A DNA stretch of 64,000 bases from Variovorax paradoxus. Its GTDB lineage: Bacteria; Pseudomonadota; Gammaproteobacteria; Burkholderiales; Burkholderiaceae_C. The translations under genes were made by a program, and so were the position numbers. Shown in pieces: positions 1 to 9,860 of the stretch (position 1 is its first letter; each line of letters opens with the position of its first letter). The stretch covers positions 102,906 to 166,905 of the forward strand of contig NZ_JAGGNV010000015.1 in NCBI RefSeq assembly GCF_018614955.1. Direction: 5' to 3'. The notes beneath the pieces were generated by a model that was given only the letters and a program-made list of their open reading frames with translations, was not told the origin of the DNA and did not search any database.

Positions 1-593
1 GCGACGCGAGCGCTGCGCTGGCCATGCTCGACGCCGCGGAAGCCGAGCTCGGCCCGATCGACATCCTGGTCAATTCCGCCGGCGCCGCGCGCCGCACGCC
101 TTTCGGCGAACTGGAGCCGCAGGCCTGGCAGGACGCGATGCAGGCCAAGTTCTTCACCTATATCAATGTGATGGATCCGGTGATCAAGCGCATGGGCGAG
201 CGCGGCGAAGGCGCGATCGTCAACGTCATCGGCATGGGCGGCAAGGTCGCCACGCCCACTCATCTCGCCGGCGGCGCCGCCAACGCCGCGCTGATGCTGG
301 CCACCGCCGGCCTCGCCACCGCCTACGGTCCGCACGGCGTGCGCGTGAACGCCGTCAACCCCTCGCTGACGCTGACCGACCGCATGGCGGAAGGCATCGC
401 CGCCGATGCGCGGCTGCGCAGCAAGAGCGAAGAGGAAGTGCTGCGCGACGCCCAGGCCCGCATGCCGCTGGGCCGCCTCGCGAAGCCGGAAGACATCGCC
501 AACGCCGTCGTCTTCCTCTGTTCGCCGCGCGCAGCGTACATCTCCGGCGCCATCGTTTCGATGGATGGCGCGGCGACGCCGATGGTGGTTTGA
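1..593 (+). CDS. SDR-family oxidoreductase, C-terminal part (5' end outside window)
   Basis: The reading frame is open from the first bases of the window, so the start codon lies upstream and about 196 residues are visible. The NSAG motif of the short-chain dehydrogenase/reductase Rossmann fold is present, as are the family's NAVNPS segment and the C-terminal ISGAIVSMDGA segment. Where classical SDRs carry the catalytic YxxxK, this protein reads GGAAN inside THLAGGAANAAL, so both Tyr and Lys are missing although the helix around them is conserved. It may be a non-catalytic or mechanistically different SDR. The substrate cannot be told. The gene on the right is on the opposite strand and converges with it. 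Confidence 0.85.
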   Translation, partial: DASAALAMLDAAEAELGPIDILVNSAGAARRTPFGELEPQAWQDAMQAKFFTYINVMDPVIKRMGERGEGAIVNVIGMGGKVATPTHLAGGAANAALMLATAGLATAYGPHGVRVNAVNPSLTLTDRMAEGIAADARLRSKSEEEVLRDAQARMPLGRLAKPEDIANAVVFLCSPRAAYISGAIVSMDGAATPMVV

Positions 594-614
594 AGAGAAA
601 AAGAGCCGCGGCGG

Positions 615-821
615 CTAGCGCAGCGCCTGGAAGGATCCAGCGTCCTTGTTCGCGGGCCGGGTCTCGATGAGCCAGTCGACCGGCTCGCCGGCCTTGCGCG
701 TGTCTGCGAAATCAGCCATCGGCACCGCCGGCCATGTGGGGCTCCGGCTCATCAGACGGCGGTGTTCGAACATGGAGAGCAGGTACTTGACGCGTGCTGC
801 GCCCAGATAGGGGAATCGCAT
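615..821 (-). CDS. Small hypothetical protein (68 aa)
   Basis: This 68-residue frame starts at an ATG preceded by GGAG about 6 nt upstream. The ATG context nearly matches that of the next gene upstream on the same strand (970-1404), which also has a GGAGA ribosome-binding site. The protein is basic at the start (MRFPYLGAARVKYLL) and contains a WLIETRP segment; no signal peptide, membrane span or known domain is evident. I do not recognise a family. A longer frame (to 1058) exists but lacks the ribosome-binding site. Function unknown. Confidence 0.5.
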   Translation of the reverse strand: MRFPYLGAARVKYLLSMFEHRRLMSRSPTWPAVPMADFADTRKAGEPVDWLIETRPANKDAGSFQALR

Positions 822-969
822 GTGTATCTCCGTCCTGGCTTTCGACGCTTGCGTACACGACAACCCGATGAACGGGTTGCGGGACTGGGATCTCCCTGGC
901 GAGGCGCAACGATAGCGGAAGCCGGCACGCACGCCAAGCCGCAAGATGTGACTTTTTGGAAGGCCGCCC

Positions 970-1404
970 TCATCTGCCACCGGAGAAGTGGCCGTGCAGG
1001 TGACCGACGGTACGGGAGGCCCTGCCGCCCGGCCAATTCGCAATGCGCGCCGCGGCAAGCCGGTCGATCCGGTCCTGCCGCTTCAGCGCCGACTCGATCG
1101 CTGCTCGCGTGCGCTCTCTTCGAACTTCGAGCCAAGCCAGCGGCGTCGCGATGACGAGGCCCGCGAAGGATGCGAGCGCCGCCACCAGCGCGGCAACCAT
1201 CACCAGCAGTTGCAGGTCATGCAGGTCGAAGGCGTTGGGATTCACGGTCCCTGCCGCAGCTGCGGCCGGCGCGGCGGCCGGCACAGGCGGTGGCGGGAAG
1301 GCGAGTTCCGCCCAGAACAAGCCAAGCGCCAGGATCGTCGCGAGCACGAACGTCCAGGCGAAAAAATGCTGGTACCTCTTGCGCACCACCACGGGTGAAT
1401 CCAT
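970..1404 (-). CDS. Hypothetical membrane protein with two transmembrane segments
   Basis: 144 residues, ATG with GGAGA 6-7 nt upstream. A short cytoplasmic start (MDSPVVVRKRYQH) is followed by a first hydrophobic helix (about residues 14-33), a Pro/Ala-rich loop (about 35-55), a second helix (about 66-90), then a basic Arg-rich tail with coiled-coil potential (about 92-125). This is the look of a small inner-membrane protein with both ends in the cytoplasm. No family is recognised. It lies 148 nt upstream of the 68-aa gene on the same strand; shared transcription is possible but not shown. Confidence 0.65.
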   Translation of the reverse strand: MDSPVVVRKRYQHFFAWTFVLATILALGLFWAELAFPPPPVPAAAPAAAAAGTVNPNAFDLHDLQLLVMVAALVAALASFAGLVIATPLAWLEVRRERTRAAIESALKRQDRIDRLAAARIANWPGGRASRTVGHLHGHFSGGR

Positions 1405-1832
1405 TGCGATCTCCGGGACTCGAGGCGGAAAGCTCGATGGTGCGAGTTGGGGAGGCGGATGCTGTCAGACAAAGTAAGCACCGGTCGCCGGACTGCGTCG
1501 ACTCGAAATCGCGTCGCTGCATGTACTACAAAATGTGTACAACTTTGCAGCGCGGCGTGTTGGTTGCGTGAAAACGAGAGGAAGGTTCTCCACCGCCGCA
1601 GTGGACAAGACTGTGGAAAAGGATGTGCTCATCCCTCCAGACCGTGCCAGACGGGCATCGCCTTGCGGTGCCTGCAAAAGCGACACCTGGCCCTGGCCCT
1701 GGCCCTTCTCCCTCCCAACTCGGGGCCCCGCTGCAGCGGATCGGTCGAAAGCATGTGAAATCTTCACATTTTTTAACCACTTCTTGTATATTGAAACGCC
1801 GCTGTACGCCAAAGCCATTAAGGAGCCACCCG
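1405..1832. other. 428-nt intergenic region between divergent small genes
   Basis: No convincing gene is seen on either strand. The right part is much more AT-rich than the surroundings and holds a likely promoter (1763-1792, listed separately). The middle holds three tandem CCCTGG-like units (about 1688-1707). The left part holds an AT-rich patch with TGTAC motifs (about 1520-1540) that could belong to the promoter of the minus-strand membrane-protein gene. Confidence 0.5.
1753..1792 (+). promoter_or_regulatory. Candidate sigma-70 promoter with overlapping dyad
   Basis: TTCACA (1763-1768) and TATATT (1787-1792) are separated by 18 nt, a good match to -35 and -10 boxes, 41 nt before the ATG of the 119-aa gene. 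The -35 box forms one arm of a perfect 7-bp inverted repeat, ATGTGAA-atc-TTCACAT (1753-1769), placed where a repressor would act. Promoter and operator roles are inferred from the sequence only. Confidence 0.55.
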
Positions 1833-2192
1833 ATGGACTCGGATTTTCATCTTCGCAAAGTACAGACGCTCAGCCCCAAGGCGGCAAAGATCGCATTGCG
1901 GATACTGGACGCCGACCCGAGCATTCCCGTCGAATCGGTCCTGGCACTGCGTCCTGCCCTGGTTGAACGCTGCAGCGAGTCGCAGTCTTTCAGAACTACC
2001 GACTGGATGACGATCGCTGCGATCGAGCGCCCCGCCATCCGTCGCTTCACCGAGCACTTCGAAAGCCGCGAGCAACGCCATGCTCGACTTTGGGTGACGA
2101 GTCTTCGCCAAGAGTCGCGCAAGGCCCCTCGTTCGTCGTTTGCCGACAGCGCCTACGGCTCGCAAGGCATCGGTCTTCCTACGAAGCCCTGA
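1833..2192 (+). CDS. Hypothetical cytosolic protein (119 aa)
   Basis: The ATG is preceded by AAGGAG about 8 nt upstream and by a recognisable promoter. The protein starts MDSDFHLRKVQTLSPKAA and is probably mostly helical, with many charged residues and no signal peptide or membrane span. A Ser/Arg-rich tail (about residues 94-119) looks disordered. No domain is recognised. The start choice is firm because the ribosome-binding site and promoter agree; a longer in-frame extension upstream would run through the promoter. It converges with the minus-strand gene at 2223-2525. Confidence 0.65.
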   Translation: MDSDFHLRKVQTLSPKAAKIALRILDADPSIPVESVLALRPALVERCSESQSFRTTDWMTIAAIERPAIRRFTEHFESREQRHARLWVTSLRQESRKAPRSSFADSAYGSQGIGLPTKP

Positions 2193-2222
2193 CAACGAGC
2201 ACCGGCCTCCTGCTCGGCGAGG

Positions 2223-2525
2223 TCATGCGCCGGTGCGTCCCCGACGTTCTCTCCGGTCGCCTGAAGAACGATCGTCGTGCATCCACGCGATCAGGGCGGC
2301 GGACAGTGCAGCGCCCCCGACAGCGGCGATCAGCACGGCTTGGGCTGGATGCTCAGCCACATGGTCGCGAGTCACGCTCAGCACGTGACAGGCTTGATCC
2401 GTCAGCCCTGCCGGCGGCCTCCGCGTGGAAGGCAGCGTCTTGGATATCACCTCCGCGTCGTCAACCACGGTGCTGACTTCGTCGGCCACCGACGGGGTGG
2501 GGTCATCGGAATTGTTCGGACTCAT
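2223..2525 (-). CDS. ElaB/DUF883-like single-span membrane protein
   Basis: 100 residues starting MSPNNSDDPTPSVADEV, with AGAGG 6 nt before the ATG. The layout is a polar, acidic N-terminal half, then the RDHVAEHPAQAVLIAA segment leading into one C-terminal hydrophobic helix (about residues 62-82), then a short basic tail. The 'V-x-E-x-P-x-x-A' run before a terminal helix is typical of the ElaB/YqjD/DUF883 group of inner-membrane proteins, some of which bind ribosomes in stationary phase. Assignment rests on architecture only. A longer frame reaching into the tRNA gene is rejected. Confidence 0.6.
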   Translation of the reverse strand: MSPNNSDDPTPSVADEVSTVVDDAEVISKTLPSTRRPPAGLTDQACHVLSVTRDHVAEHPAQAVLIAAVGGAALSAALIAWMHDDRSSGDRRERRGRTGA

Positions 2526-2723
2526 CAATCGCCTCTCGCTTTGAATTGCGGACATGACCTGCCCTGCAAATGGGCAAGTGAGTGAATCGTTGCGGATCGA
2601 CTCAGGTCGCGTGTCAGCACTGAAGGGCGCGCGATGTAGGAGCAATCGACTGGTTTCAGGCTCGCGTCCACAAAATCGTGGCCTCTGCAGGCTCCATGCG
2701 GTGGGATTGCAGTGGTACGGGCG

Positions 2724-2749
2724 AAAAAATAGCCCCTTGTTGGGGCTAT
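2724..2749 (-). terminator. Rho-independent terminator after tRNA-Ser
   Basis: On the minus strand an 8-bp perfect stem (ATAGCCCC / GGGGCTAT) with a 5-nt loop is followed by a run of T. It starts 3 nt after the CCA end of the tRNA, so it should end the serS-tRNA transcript. Confidence 0.9.
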
Positions 2750-2751
2750 CT

Positions 2752-2841
2752 TGGAGGAGAGGGAGGGATTCGAACCCTCGGTCCGTTCGCACGGACGCCT
2801 GATTTCGAGTCAGGTACATTCGACCACTCTGCCACCTCTCC
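2752..2841 (-). tRNA. tRNA-Ser (anticodon CGA)
   Basis: 90 nt including an encoded CCA. The acceptor stem is GGAGAGG/CCTCTCC. The anticodon stem CCTGA/TCAGG carries the loop CTCGAAA, giving anticodon CGA, which reads UCG. A long variable arm (GTCCG/CGGAC) typical of type II tRNA-Ser is present, and the T arm is GAGGG-TTCGAAT-CCCTC. The discriminator base is T (U73), whereas bacterial tRNA-Ser usually has G73. The gene lies 45 nt downstream of serS on the same strand, so the tRNA and the enzyme that charges it are probably co-transcribed. Confidence 0.95.
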
Positions 2842-2886
2842 GGTGTCTGTCGAGCCCGCGATTCTAGCAGAGGCTTTGGGCGCTTT

Positions 2887-4227
<1,341 letters not shown>

Positions 4228-4278
4228 TTAGGCGGGGCGTAGGATCGCCTTCCCCCTTAACCCAAGGAGATCGAATCG

Positions 4279-4689
4279 ATGGAAGCCTATCTGTCCTTCA
4301 ACGGAAACGCGGCCGAGGCGCTGGCCTTCTACGCCAAGAGCCTGGGCGGCAAGATCCTTTTCAGCATGACCTTCGGCGAGAGCCCGATGGGCGCCGAAAC
4401 GCCGGCCGACCACAAGAACAAGATCATGCATGCCACCCTCGAAGCACGCGGCAAGCAGATCATGGCCTCGGACCTGCCGCCCGGCATGGCCTTCGACGGC
4501 TACAAGGGCTTTTCGCTCTCGGTGCAGGCCAAGGATGTGAAGGAAGGCGAACAGCTCTTCAAGGTGCTGTCGGAAGGCGGGAAAGTCACCATGCCCTACG
4601 CCGCCACCTTCTGGTCCCCCGGCTTCGGCATGCTGGAAGACAAGTTCGGCGTGCCGTGGATGGTCAACGTCGACCAGCCGCCGGCCTGA
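4279..4689 (+). CDS. VOC-family protein, PhnB/glyoxalase-like
   Basis: 136 residues with AAGGAG ahead of the ATG. It begins MEAYLSFNGNAAEALAFYAK, the hallmark of the PhnB-type vicinal-oxygen-chelate family, and continues through two beta-alpha-beta-beta-beta modules to GMLEDKFGVPWMVNVDQP at the end. Family members bind a metal in a barrel and include glyoxalase, bleomycin-resistance and demethylase-like folds; many PhnB-type proteins have no known substrate. Cytosolic. Its TGA is directly adjacent to the stop of the convergent dehydratase gene (no spacer). Confidence 0.85.
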   Translation: MEAYLSFNGNAAEALAFYAKSLGGKILFSMTFGESPMGAETPADHKNKIMHATLEARGKQIMASDLPPGMAFDGYKGFSLSVQAKDVKEGEQLFKVLSEGGKVTMPYAATFWSPGFGMLEDKFGVPWMVNVDQPPA

Positions 4690-5655
4690 TCAGACAACGG
4701 TTGCCGGGTCCACGTTCGCGCCGCAGACGATGAGGCAGAGCCTCTCGCCTTCGCGCGGCACATAGGCGCCGCTCTGCAGCGCGGCCAGCGGCAGGGCGGC
4801 CGCCGGCTCGACGGCCAGCTTGAGCTCCTTCCAGAGCCATAGCTGCGCCGCGCGGATCGCCTCGTCGGGCAGGAGCAGTGCATCGCGCACGTGGCGCTGC
4901 GTGATGTCCCAGGCGATCGCGCCGATGCGCCTTGCGCCGAGCGAATCGGCCGCGACGCCGCCCACCTCGACATCGACCGGCTCGCCCGCTTCGCGCGCCC
5001 GGAACAGCGTGGGCGCGCGCTCGGGCTCGAGCGCAACCACGCGGCTGCGCTGTTCGAACCATGCCGCGAGCCCGCCGATCAGCCCGCCGCCGCCGACGCT
5101 GACCAGCACGGCGTCCGGCAGGCCGCCCTGCTGCTCGATCTCGCGGCCGAGCGTGCCGGCACCGGCCACCACCTCGGGCTGGTCGTAGGCATGGGTGAGC
5201 AGCGCACCGCTCTCGCGCTGCCGTTCGAGGCAGGCCGCCAGCGCGTCGCCGTAGACCTCGCCGCCCACCACCACCGTCGCGCCCAGCGCACGCAGGCGCG
5301 CGCGCTTGGCCTCGGGCGACACCGTGGGCAGAAACACTTCGCAATGCACGCCGAGCGCGTGCGCGGCCGCCGCGGTGGCGATGCCGGCATTGCCGCCCGA
5401 GGCCACGATCGCGCCGCTTTCGGGAATCTCGTTGGCCAGCAGCCGGTTCATCATGCCGCGCGCCTTGAAACTGCCGCTGGCTTGCAGGTGCTCGAGCTTG
5501 AGCCAGACCTCGACGCCCGGCACTTCCACACCCAAAGCCCGGCCCGACAGCTTCCACAGCGGCGTCTCGCGCAGGAAATGCGGCGCACCCTCGTGGAGGC
5601 GACGGGCGGCGGCCTCGATGTCGCGGCGCCAGTCGATGCTTGCGGCGCCGCTCAC
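4690..5655 (-). CDS. PLP-dependent threonine/serine dehydratase-like protein
   Basis: Fold type II PLP enzyme of 321 residues. The PLP lysine is K64 in SGSFKARG, followed by [14 protein letters not shown] and the glycine loop [10 protein letters not shown] that binds the cofactor phosphate. There is no C-terminal ACT regulatory domain, so it resembles catabolic dehydratases or serine racemase-like proteins more than IlvA. Substrate (Thr, Ser or another hydroxy amino acid) is not certain. The GTG start at 5655 overlaps the ispH stop (GTGA), indicating translational coupling; a longer frame to 5853 would run 200 nt into ispH and is rejected. Third gene of the fkpB-ispH operon. Confidence 0.85.
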   Translation of the reverse strand: MSGAASIDWRRDIEAAARRLHEGAPHFLRETPLWKLSGRALGVEVPGVEVWLKLEHLQASGSFKARGMMNRLLANEIPESGAIVASGGNAGIATAAAAHALGVHCEVFLPTVSPEAKRARLRALGATVVVGGEVYGDALAACLERQRESGALLTHAYDQPEVVAGAGTLGREIEQQGGLPDAVLVSVGGGGLIGGLAAWFEQRSRVVALEPERAPTLFRAREAGEPVDVEVGGVAADSLGARRIGAIAWDITQRHVRDALLLPDEAIRAAQLWLWKELKLAVEPAAALPLAALQSGAYVPREGERLCLIVCGANVDPATVV

Positions 5656-6620
5656 GAGATATGGCCCGGTGCGGGAATGTCGTCGAGCTTCAGGCCCTTG
5701 GGCAGCGGGAACTTGAGCGTCTCTTCGATGCCGTCCATCTTGCGCACCGACACCGCCCCCAGCGCCTTGACGCGCTCGATCACCTCGCGCACCAGCACCT
5801 CGGGCGCCGAGGCGCCGGCCGTCAGGCCGACGCGGCTCTTGCCCTCGAACCATTCGGGCTTCAGTTCAGCAGCCGAATCGACCATGTAGCTCTCGGTGCC
5901 CAGCCGTTGCGCGAGCTCGCGCAGCCGGTTGCTGTTGGAGCTGGTCGGGCTGCCGACCACGATCACCAGGTCGACCTGCGGACTCAGCAGCTTCACCGCA
6001 TCCTGCCGGTTCTGAGTGGCGTAGCAGATGTCCTGCTGCTTGGGCTCGCGCACGTTCGGAAAGCGCGCGCGCACCGCGGCGGAGATCTCGGCCGCGTCGT
6101 CGACCGACAGCGTGGTCTGGGTGACGACGGCGAGCTTGGTCGTCTGCGCCGGCGACACGTGCGCCACATCTTCCACGTCCTCCACCAGGTGGATGCCGCT
6201 CGACAGCTGCCCCATCGTGCCTTCGACCTCGGGATGCCCCTTGTGGCCGATCATGATGAATTCGTAGCCTTCCTTCGCGAGCTTGGCGACCTCGACGTGC
6301 ACCTTGGTCACCAGCGGGCAGGTGGCATCGAAGACCTCGAAGCCGCGCTCGCGCGCCTCGGCCTGCACGGCCTTGCTGACGCCGTGCGCGCTGAACACCA
6401 GCGTGGAGCCCGGCGGCACCTCGGCCAGGTCCTCGATGAAGATTGCGCCCTTGGCCTTGAGCTCGTTGACCACATAGGTGTTGTGCACGATCTCGTGGCG
6501 CACGTAGATCGGCGCGCCGAACTTGGCGAGCGCGCGCTCGACGATCTCGATCGCGCGGTCGACGCCGGCACAAAAGCCGCGCGGCTCGGCCAGGATGACC
6601 TCTTGCACGCCGGTGCTCAC
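5652..6620 (-). CDS. ispH: 4-hydroxy-3-methylbut-2-enyl diphosphate reductase
   Basis: Last enzyme of the MEP isoprenoid pathway; reduces HMBPP to IPP and DMAPP with a [4Fe-4S] cluster. 322 residues from the GTG at 6620 (E. coli 316). The three cluster cysteines are visible at about C17 ([10 protein letters not shown]), C101 ([10 protein letters not shown]) and C203 ([10 protein letters not shown]). The substrate-binding motifs [21 protein letters not shown] and [11 protein letters not shown] are all present. The GTG overlaps the TGA of fkpB. The order fkpB-ispH is the same as in E. coli. Confidence 0.97.
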   Translation of the reverse strand: MSTGVQEVILAEPRGFCAGVDRAIEIVERALAKFGAPIYVRHEIVHNTYVVNELKAKGAIFIEDLAEVPPGSTLVFSAHGVSKAVQAEARERGFEVFDATCPLVTKVHVEVAKLAKEGYEFIMIGHKGHPEVEGTMGQLSSGIHLVEDVEDVAHVSPAQTTKLAVVTQTTLSVDDAAEISAAVRARFPNVREPKQQDICYATQNRQDAVKLLSPQVDLVIVVGSPTSSNSNRLRELAQRLGTESYMVDSAAELKPEWFEGKSRVGLTAGASAPEVLVREVIERVKALGAVSVRKMDGIEETLKFPLPKGLKLDDIPAPGHIS

Positions 6621-7072
6621 AACACGCCGATCAGCTGCACCTCGAAGGTCACGGGCTGACCTGCGAGCGGATGGTTGAAGTCGAAGCGCACCGCGGTCTC
6701 GTTCGATTCGATCACCGCGCCGGCGTAGCTGCCGGTGCCGTCGGGCGTGGGGAACTGCACCACGTCGCCGACCGCGTACTGCTCGTCGGGGTCGCCCATC
6801 TGCGCGAGCAGCTTGCGCGCCACCCATTGCTGCATCTCGGGGTTGCGCTCACCGAAGGCATCGCCGGCCGGCAGCTCGAAGGTGGTGTGCATGCCTTCTT
6901 CCAGCCCCAGCAGCCGCTGCTCGACCGCGGGCGAGAGCTCGCCGGTGCCCAGCGACAGCGTGGCGGGCTTGTCGTTGAATGTGTTGATGATGTCGCCCGC
7001 CGGCCCGGCCAGCCGGTAGTGCAGCGTGAGAAAGGAGCCGGGCGTGACGACGCCGGTGGTTGTGGAGGACAA
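6617..7072 (-). CDS. fkpB: FKBP-type peptidyl-prolyl cis-trans isomerase, SlpA/FkpB type
   Basis: 151-residue FKBP isomerase of the SlyD/SlpA class: FKBP strands at both ends ([10 protein letters not shown] at the start, [12 protein letters not shown] at the end) and an inserted IF domain in the middle (about residues 65-120). It helps protein folding in the cytosol. SlyD's His-rich metal tail is absent, which fits FkpB/SlpA. The start is TTG at 7072 without a clear ribosome-binding site; no ATG is available in frame upstream. It is the first gene of an operon with ispH and a PLP dehydratase, and is divergent from radC. Confidence 0.92.
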   Translation of the reverse strand: MSSTTTGVVTPGSFLTLHYRLAGPAGDIINTFNDKPATLSLGTGELSPAVEQRLLGLEEGMHTTFELPAGDAFGERNPEMQQWVARKLLAQMGDPDEQYAVGDVVQFPTPDGTGSYAGAVIESNETAVRFDFNHPLAGQPVTFEVQLIGVL

Positions 7073-7135
7073 GATGGGCGATCGCTATAGTCTGGACCGG
7101 TATTTTAGGGAGGGGCCCTTGAGCCCGCATGAATC

Positions 7136-7813
7136 ATGTCTTTCAAGGATCTGCCGGCCGGGGCGCGCCAGCGCGAAAAGCTCATGGCGCAGGGCGCCGC
7201 AGCGCTCGGCGATGCCGAACTGCTGGCCCTGCTGCTGCGCACCGGCGTGGCGGGCAAGAACGTGCTGCAGCTGGCCCAGGAGCTGCTCGACGGCTTCGGC
7301 GGGCTGGCCGGCCTGCTCCATGCCGGGCTCGACGACCTCAAGCGCATCAAGGGCCTGGGCGGAACCGCCAAGCGCGCCGAGTTGACGGCCGTGCTCGAGC
7401 TGGCGCGCCGCGCGCTGGCCGAGCGCCTGAAGGAGCGCGCGGTGTTCGACTCGCCCGAGGCCGTCAAGCACTACCTGCAGCTGCACATCGCCGCACGGCC
7501 GCACGAGGTGTTCGCCGCCCTCTTCCTCGATGCGCAGCACCGCCTGATCGCGCTGGAAGAACTTTTTCGGGGCACGCTGACACAGACCAGCGTGTATCCG
7601 CGCGAAGTGGTCATGCGCGGGCTGCATCATCACGCAGCGGCCGTGGTGCTGGCGCACAACCATCCGAGCGGCTGCGCCGAGCCTTCGCGTGCCGACGAGG
7701 CCATCACGCAAACGCTCAAGGCCGCGCTGGCGCTGGTCGACGTGCGGGTGCTGGACCACATGATCGTCACGCGTGGCCGGACCCTGTCGATGGCCGAGCG
7801 CGGCCTGGTCTGA
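7136..7813 (+). CDS. radC: RadC-family JAMM/MPN protein
   Basis: 225 residues. The N-terminal helix-hairpin-helix-like region (about 35-85) is followed by the RadC JAMM metalloprotease-like domain with zinc ligands HNHPSG (H174, H176) and D187 in SRAD. Length and motif spacing match the family. Despite the historical name, a DNA-repair role for RadC has not been upheld; its biochemical function is unclear. Divergent from fkpB with a 63-nt gap that contains overlapping TATA-like boxes. Confidence 0.95.
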   Translation: MSFKDLPAGARQREKLMAQGAAALGDAELLALLLRTGVAGKNVLQLAQELLDGFGGLAGLLHAGLDDLKRIKGLGGTAKRAELTAVLELARRALAERLKERAVFDSPEAVKHYLQLHIAARPHEVFAALFLDAQHRLIALEELFRGTLTQTSVYPREVVMRGLHHHAAAVVLAHNHPSGCAEPSRADEAITQTLKAALALVDVRVLDHMIVTRGRTLSMAERGLV

Positions 7814-7845
7814 GCGCGAGACGACGAAGCCTTATCCTGAGCTCC

Positions 7846-8502
7846 ATGCCGCTTCCACCCAAAGCCATCAAGAGCCTCGCCGACCTGAAAACGCTGCAGC
7901 ACAAGCTGGCCGAACAGCGCGAGCGCGAAGCCGCCGCGGCCGCTGCGCGCGCGGCCGCCGAGAAGAAGCGCCTGGCCGAGCAGGACCTGTTCGCGCGCGC
8001 GATCGGCGCCACGCAGCCGCTGCGCCGCAAGGCCGCCGTGCCGCTGGCGCCCGAGCCGCCGGCGCCGATCCCGGTGCAGCATCAACTGGACGAGCAGCGC
8101 GTGCTGCGCGAATCGCTGTCCGACGAGTTCGACGTCACGACATTGCTCGACGCCGACGACGCGATGAGCTTCCGCCGCCCCGGCATCCGCACCGATGTCA
8201 CGCGCAAGCTGCGCGCGGGCGAATGGGCGATCCAGCGCCAGATCGACCTGCACGGCATGCGCAGCGACGAGGCGCGCGAGGCGCTCGGCGCCTTCATCCG
8301 CGATGCCTACAAGCAGGGCCTGCGCTGCGTCCGCGTGGTGCACGGCAAGGGACTGGGCTCGCCGGGCCGGCAGCCGGTGCTCAAGGCCAAGGTGCAGCGC
8401 TGGCTGATCCAGAAGAATGAGACGCTGGCTTTCGTGCAGGCCAAGCCGGCGGAGGGCGGGGCCGGGGCGCTGCTGGTGCTGCTGGCGCCGGCGCGGCGCT
8501 AG
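7846..8502 (+). CDS. Smr-domain protein (SmrA/YdaL-like)
   Basis: 218 residues. The N-terminal half is an Ala/Lys/Glu-rich coiled coil (about residues 10-48) and a linker. The C-terminal half is a small MutS-related (Smr) domain with DLHG at 134-137 and HGKGLGS at about 166-172. Smr domains have nicking-endonuclease or RNA-cleaving activity in several families; stand-alone proteo-bacterial forms are poorly characterised. Same strand as radC, 32 nt downstream, so possibly co-transcribed. The ATG at 7846 is chosen because the frame upstream overlaps radC and shows no family similarity. Confidence 0.88.
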   Translation: MPLPPKAIKSLADLKTLQHKLAEQREREAAAAAARAAAEKKRLAEQDLFARAIGATQPLRRKAAVPLAPEPPAPIPVQHQLDEQRVLRESLSDEFDVTTLLDADDAMSFRRPGIRTDVTRKLRAGEWAIQRQIDLHGMRSDEAREALGAFIRDAYKQGLRCVRVVHGKGLGSPGRQPVLKAKVQRWLIQKNETLAFVQAKPAEGGAGALLVLLAPARR

Positions 8503-8503
8503 C

Positions 8504-8923
8504 CTAGCTGCCCTTGTTTCGCATCCAGTCGGCGGTCTGGAAGAAGGAATCGCGCAGCCGGGCACGCAACGCCTCAGGCACGCCGGTCTCCCCCATCGCC
8601 TGGTCCATGCAGGCCAGCCACTGGTCGCGTTCCTTGATGCCGATCGAATGGCCGCCGATGCTCTGCGGCAGGTGCCGCGCACGCAGCATCGGATGGCCGA
8701 AGCGATCGGTGTAGTGCTGCGGCCCACCGAGCCAGCCGCAGAGAAACCAGAACAGGCGCTGGCGCGCGTTGTCGAGCGTGGTGCCGTGCACGGCGCGCAG
8801 CTGCGCATAGGCCGGCTCCAGCTCCATCAGGTCGTAGAAGCGCTCGACCAGCGCGTGGACCTTGGCTTCGCCGCCGATCCATTCGAAGGGCGTGTCGAAG
8901 GGCGACTTGTCTTGAATCTGCAT
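8504..8923 (-). CDS. Group II truncated haemoglobin
   Basis: 139 residues from the ATG at 8923. The sequence FEWIGGEAKVHALVERFYDLM starts a 2-on-2 globin fold; the proximal-His region is HPMLRARHLP; and WLACMDQAM is the G-helix pattern seen in group II (trHbO-like) globins. It binds haem and O2 in the cytosol and may act in oxygen chemistry or detoxification. An alternative ATG at 8938 adds five residues. No strong ribosome-binding site marks either. It converges with the Smr gene, with only 1 nt between stops. Confidence 0.9.
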   Translation of the reverse strand: MQIQDKSPFDTPFEWIGGEAKVHALVERFYDLMELEPAYAQLRAVHGTTLDNARQRLFWFLCGWLGGPQHYTDRFGHPMLRARHLPQSIGGHSIGIKERDQWLACMDQAMGETGVPEALRARLRDSFFQTADWMRNKGS

Positions 8924-9011
8924 GCCGGCAGTATGCATATGTGAAAGAGCTATTTCTCGGCACAGGCTTTTGTTGCTATGGTGCGGGCCGACTTCCACTG
9001 GAGATAACAAC

Positions 9012-9842
9012 ATGCGTTTCCGAATCGCCGCTTTCGCCATTGCCGCGGCCGCCCTGCTCCTGGGCAGCGCCGTCCACGCCGACCAACTCGCCGACATCAA
9101 GAAAAAAGGCCAGCTGGTCGTCGGCGTACTCGGCACCGACGAGCCCGCCACCTTCATCGATCCCAAGACGCGCGAGATCATCGGCTACGAGGTCGATCTG
9201 GTGAACGCCATCGCCAAGAAGATCGGCGTCAAGCCGGTGCTGAAGCAGATCGCCGTCGCGGCGCGCATTCCCGAGTTGCAGCAGGGCCACGTCGACCTGG
9301 TGGCCGCCGGTCTCACGCACAACAAGGAGCGCGAGGCGCAGATCGACTTCTCGCTGACCACCTTCGTCACCGGTCAGAAGGCCATCGTCAAGAAGGACAG
9401 CGGCATCACCGCGGTGCCGCAGCTCTCCGGCAAGAAGGTGCTGACCATCCGCGGCGGCACGCAGGAGCCCAACATCAAGAAGGCCGTGCCCGGCGCCGAG
9501 GTCGTGACCTTCGACACCAGCCAGCAGGCCTTCCAGGCGCTGCAGCAGGGCAAGGGTGTGGGCTATGTCGACGACGAGGCCGCGCTGCTCAACAGCTACG
9601 CCAAGCTCGGCCCGCAGAAGGCGCAGTACGTGGTGCTGCCGCAGAACCTCAGCACCGAGGCGCTGGCCATCGGCATCAGGAAGGGCGAGACCGGCCTCAA
9701 GACAGTGGTCGACGAGACGCTGCGCGAACTCGAGAAATCGGGCGAGGCCGAGAAGATCTTCTTCAAGTGGTACGGCCCGAAGACCAAGTCGGGCTTCGAC
9801 AAGCGCAGCTTCAAGATCGAGACCGACAAGATCGACAGCTGA
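9012..9842 (+). CDS. Polar amino-acid ABC transporter, periplasmic binding protein
   Basis: 276 residues with a Sec signal peptide (cleavage likely after VHA, about residue 23). It is a family-3 solute-binding protein: ADIKKKGQLVVGVLGTDEPA start, then GYEVDLVNAIAKKIG, then the two-lobe alternation ending GEAEKIFFKWYG. It captures an amino acid, probably polar or acidic, for the two permeases and ATPase that follow. GGAGATAACAAC precedes the ATG. A 70-nt palindromic repeat separates it from the permease genes, which often lowers downstream expression relative to the binding protein. Confidence 0.92.
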   Translation: MRFRIAAFAIAAAALLLGSAVHADQLADIKKKGQLVVGVLGTDEPATFIDPKTREIIGYEVDLVNAIAKKIGVKPVLKQIAVAARIPELQQGHVDLVAAGLTHNKEREAQIDFSLTTFVTGQKAIVKKDSGITAVPQLSGKKVLTIRGGTQEPNIKKAVPGAEVVTFDTSQQAFQALQQGKGVGYVDDEAALLNSYAKLGPQKAQYVVLPQNLSTEALAIGIRKGETGLKTVVDETLRELEKSGEAEKIFFKWYGPKTKSGFDKRSFKIETDKIDS

Positions 9843-9860
9843 GTCCTGATTCGGGCAGGG

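Noticed and set aside
1685..1710. Tandem CCCTGG units as a possible repeat array
   Set aside because: Only three units, no flanking structure; a chance microsatellite in GC-rich DNA is enough.
5653..5853. N-terminal extension of the PLP dehydratase
   Set aside because: It runs inside ispH and has no family similarity; the GTG that overlaps the ispH stop is preferred.
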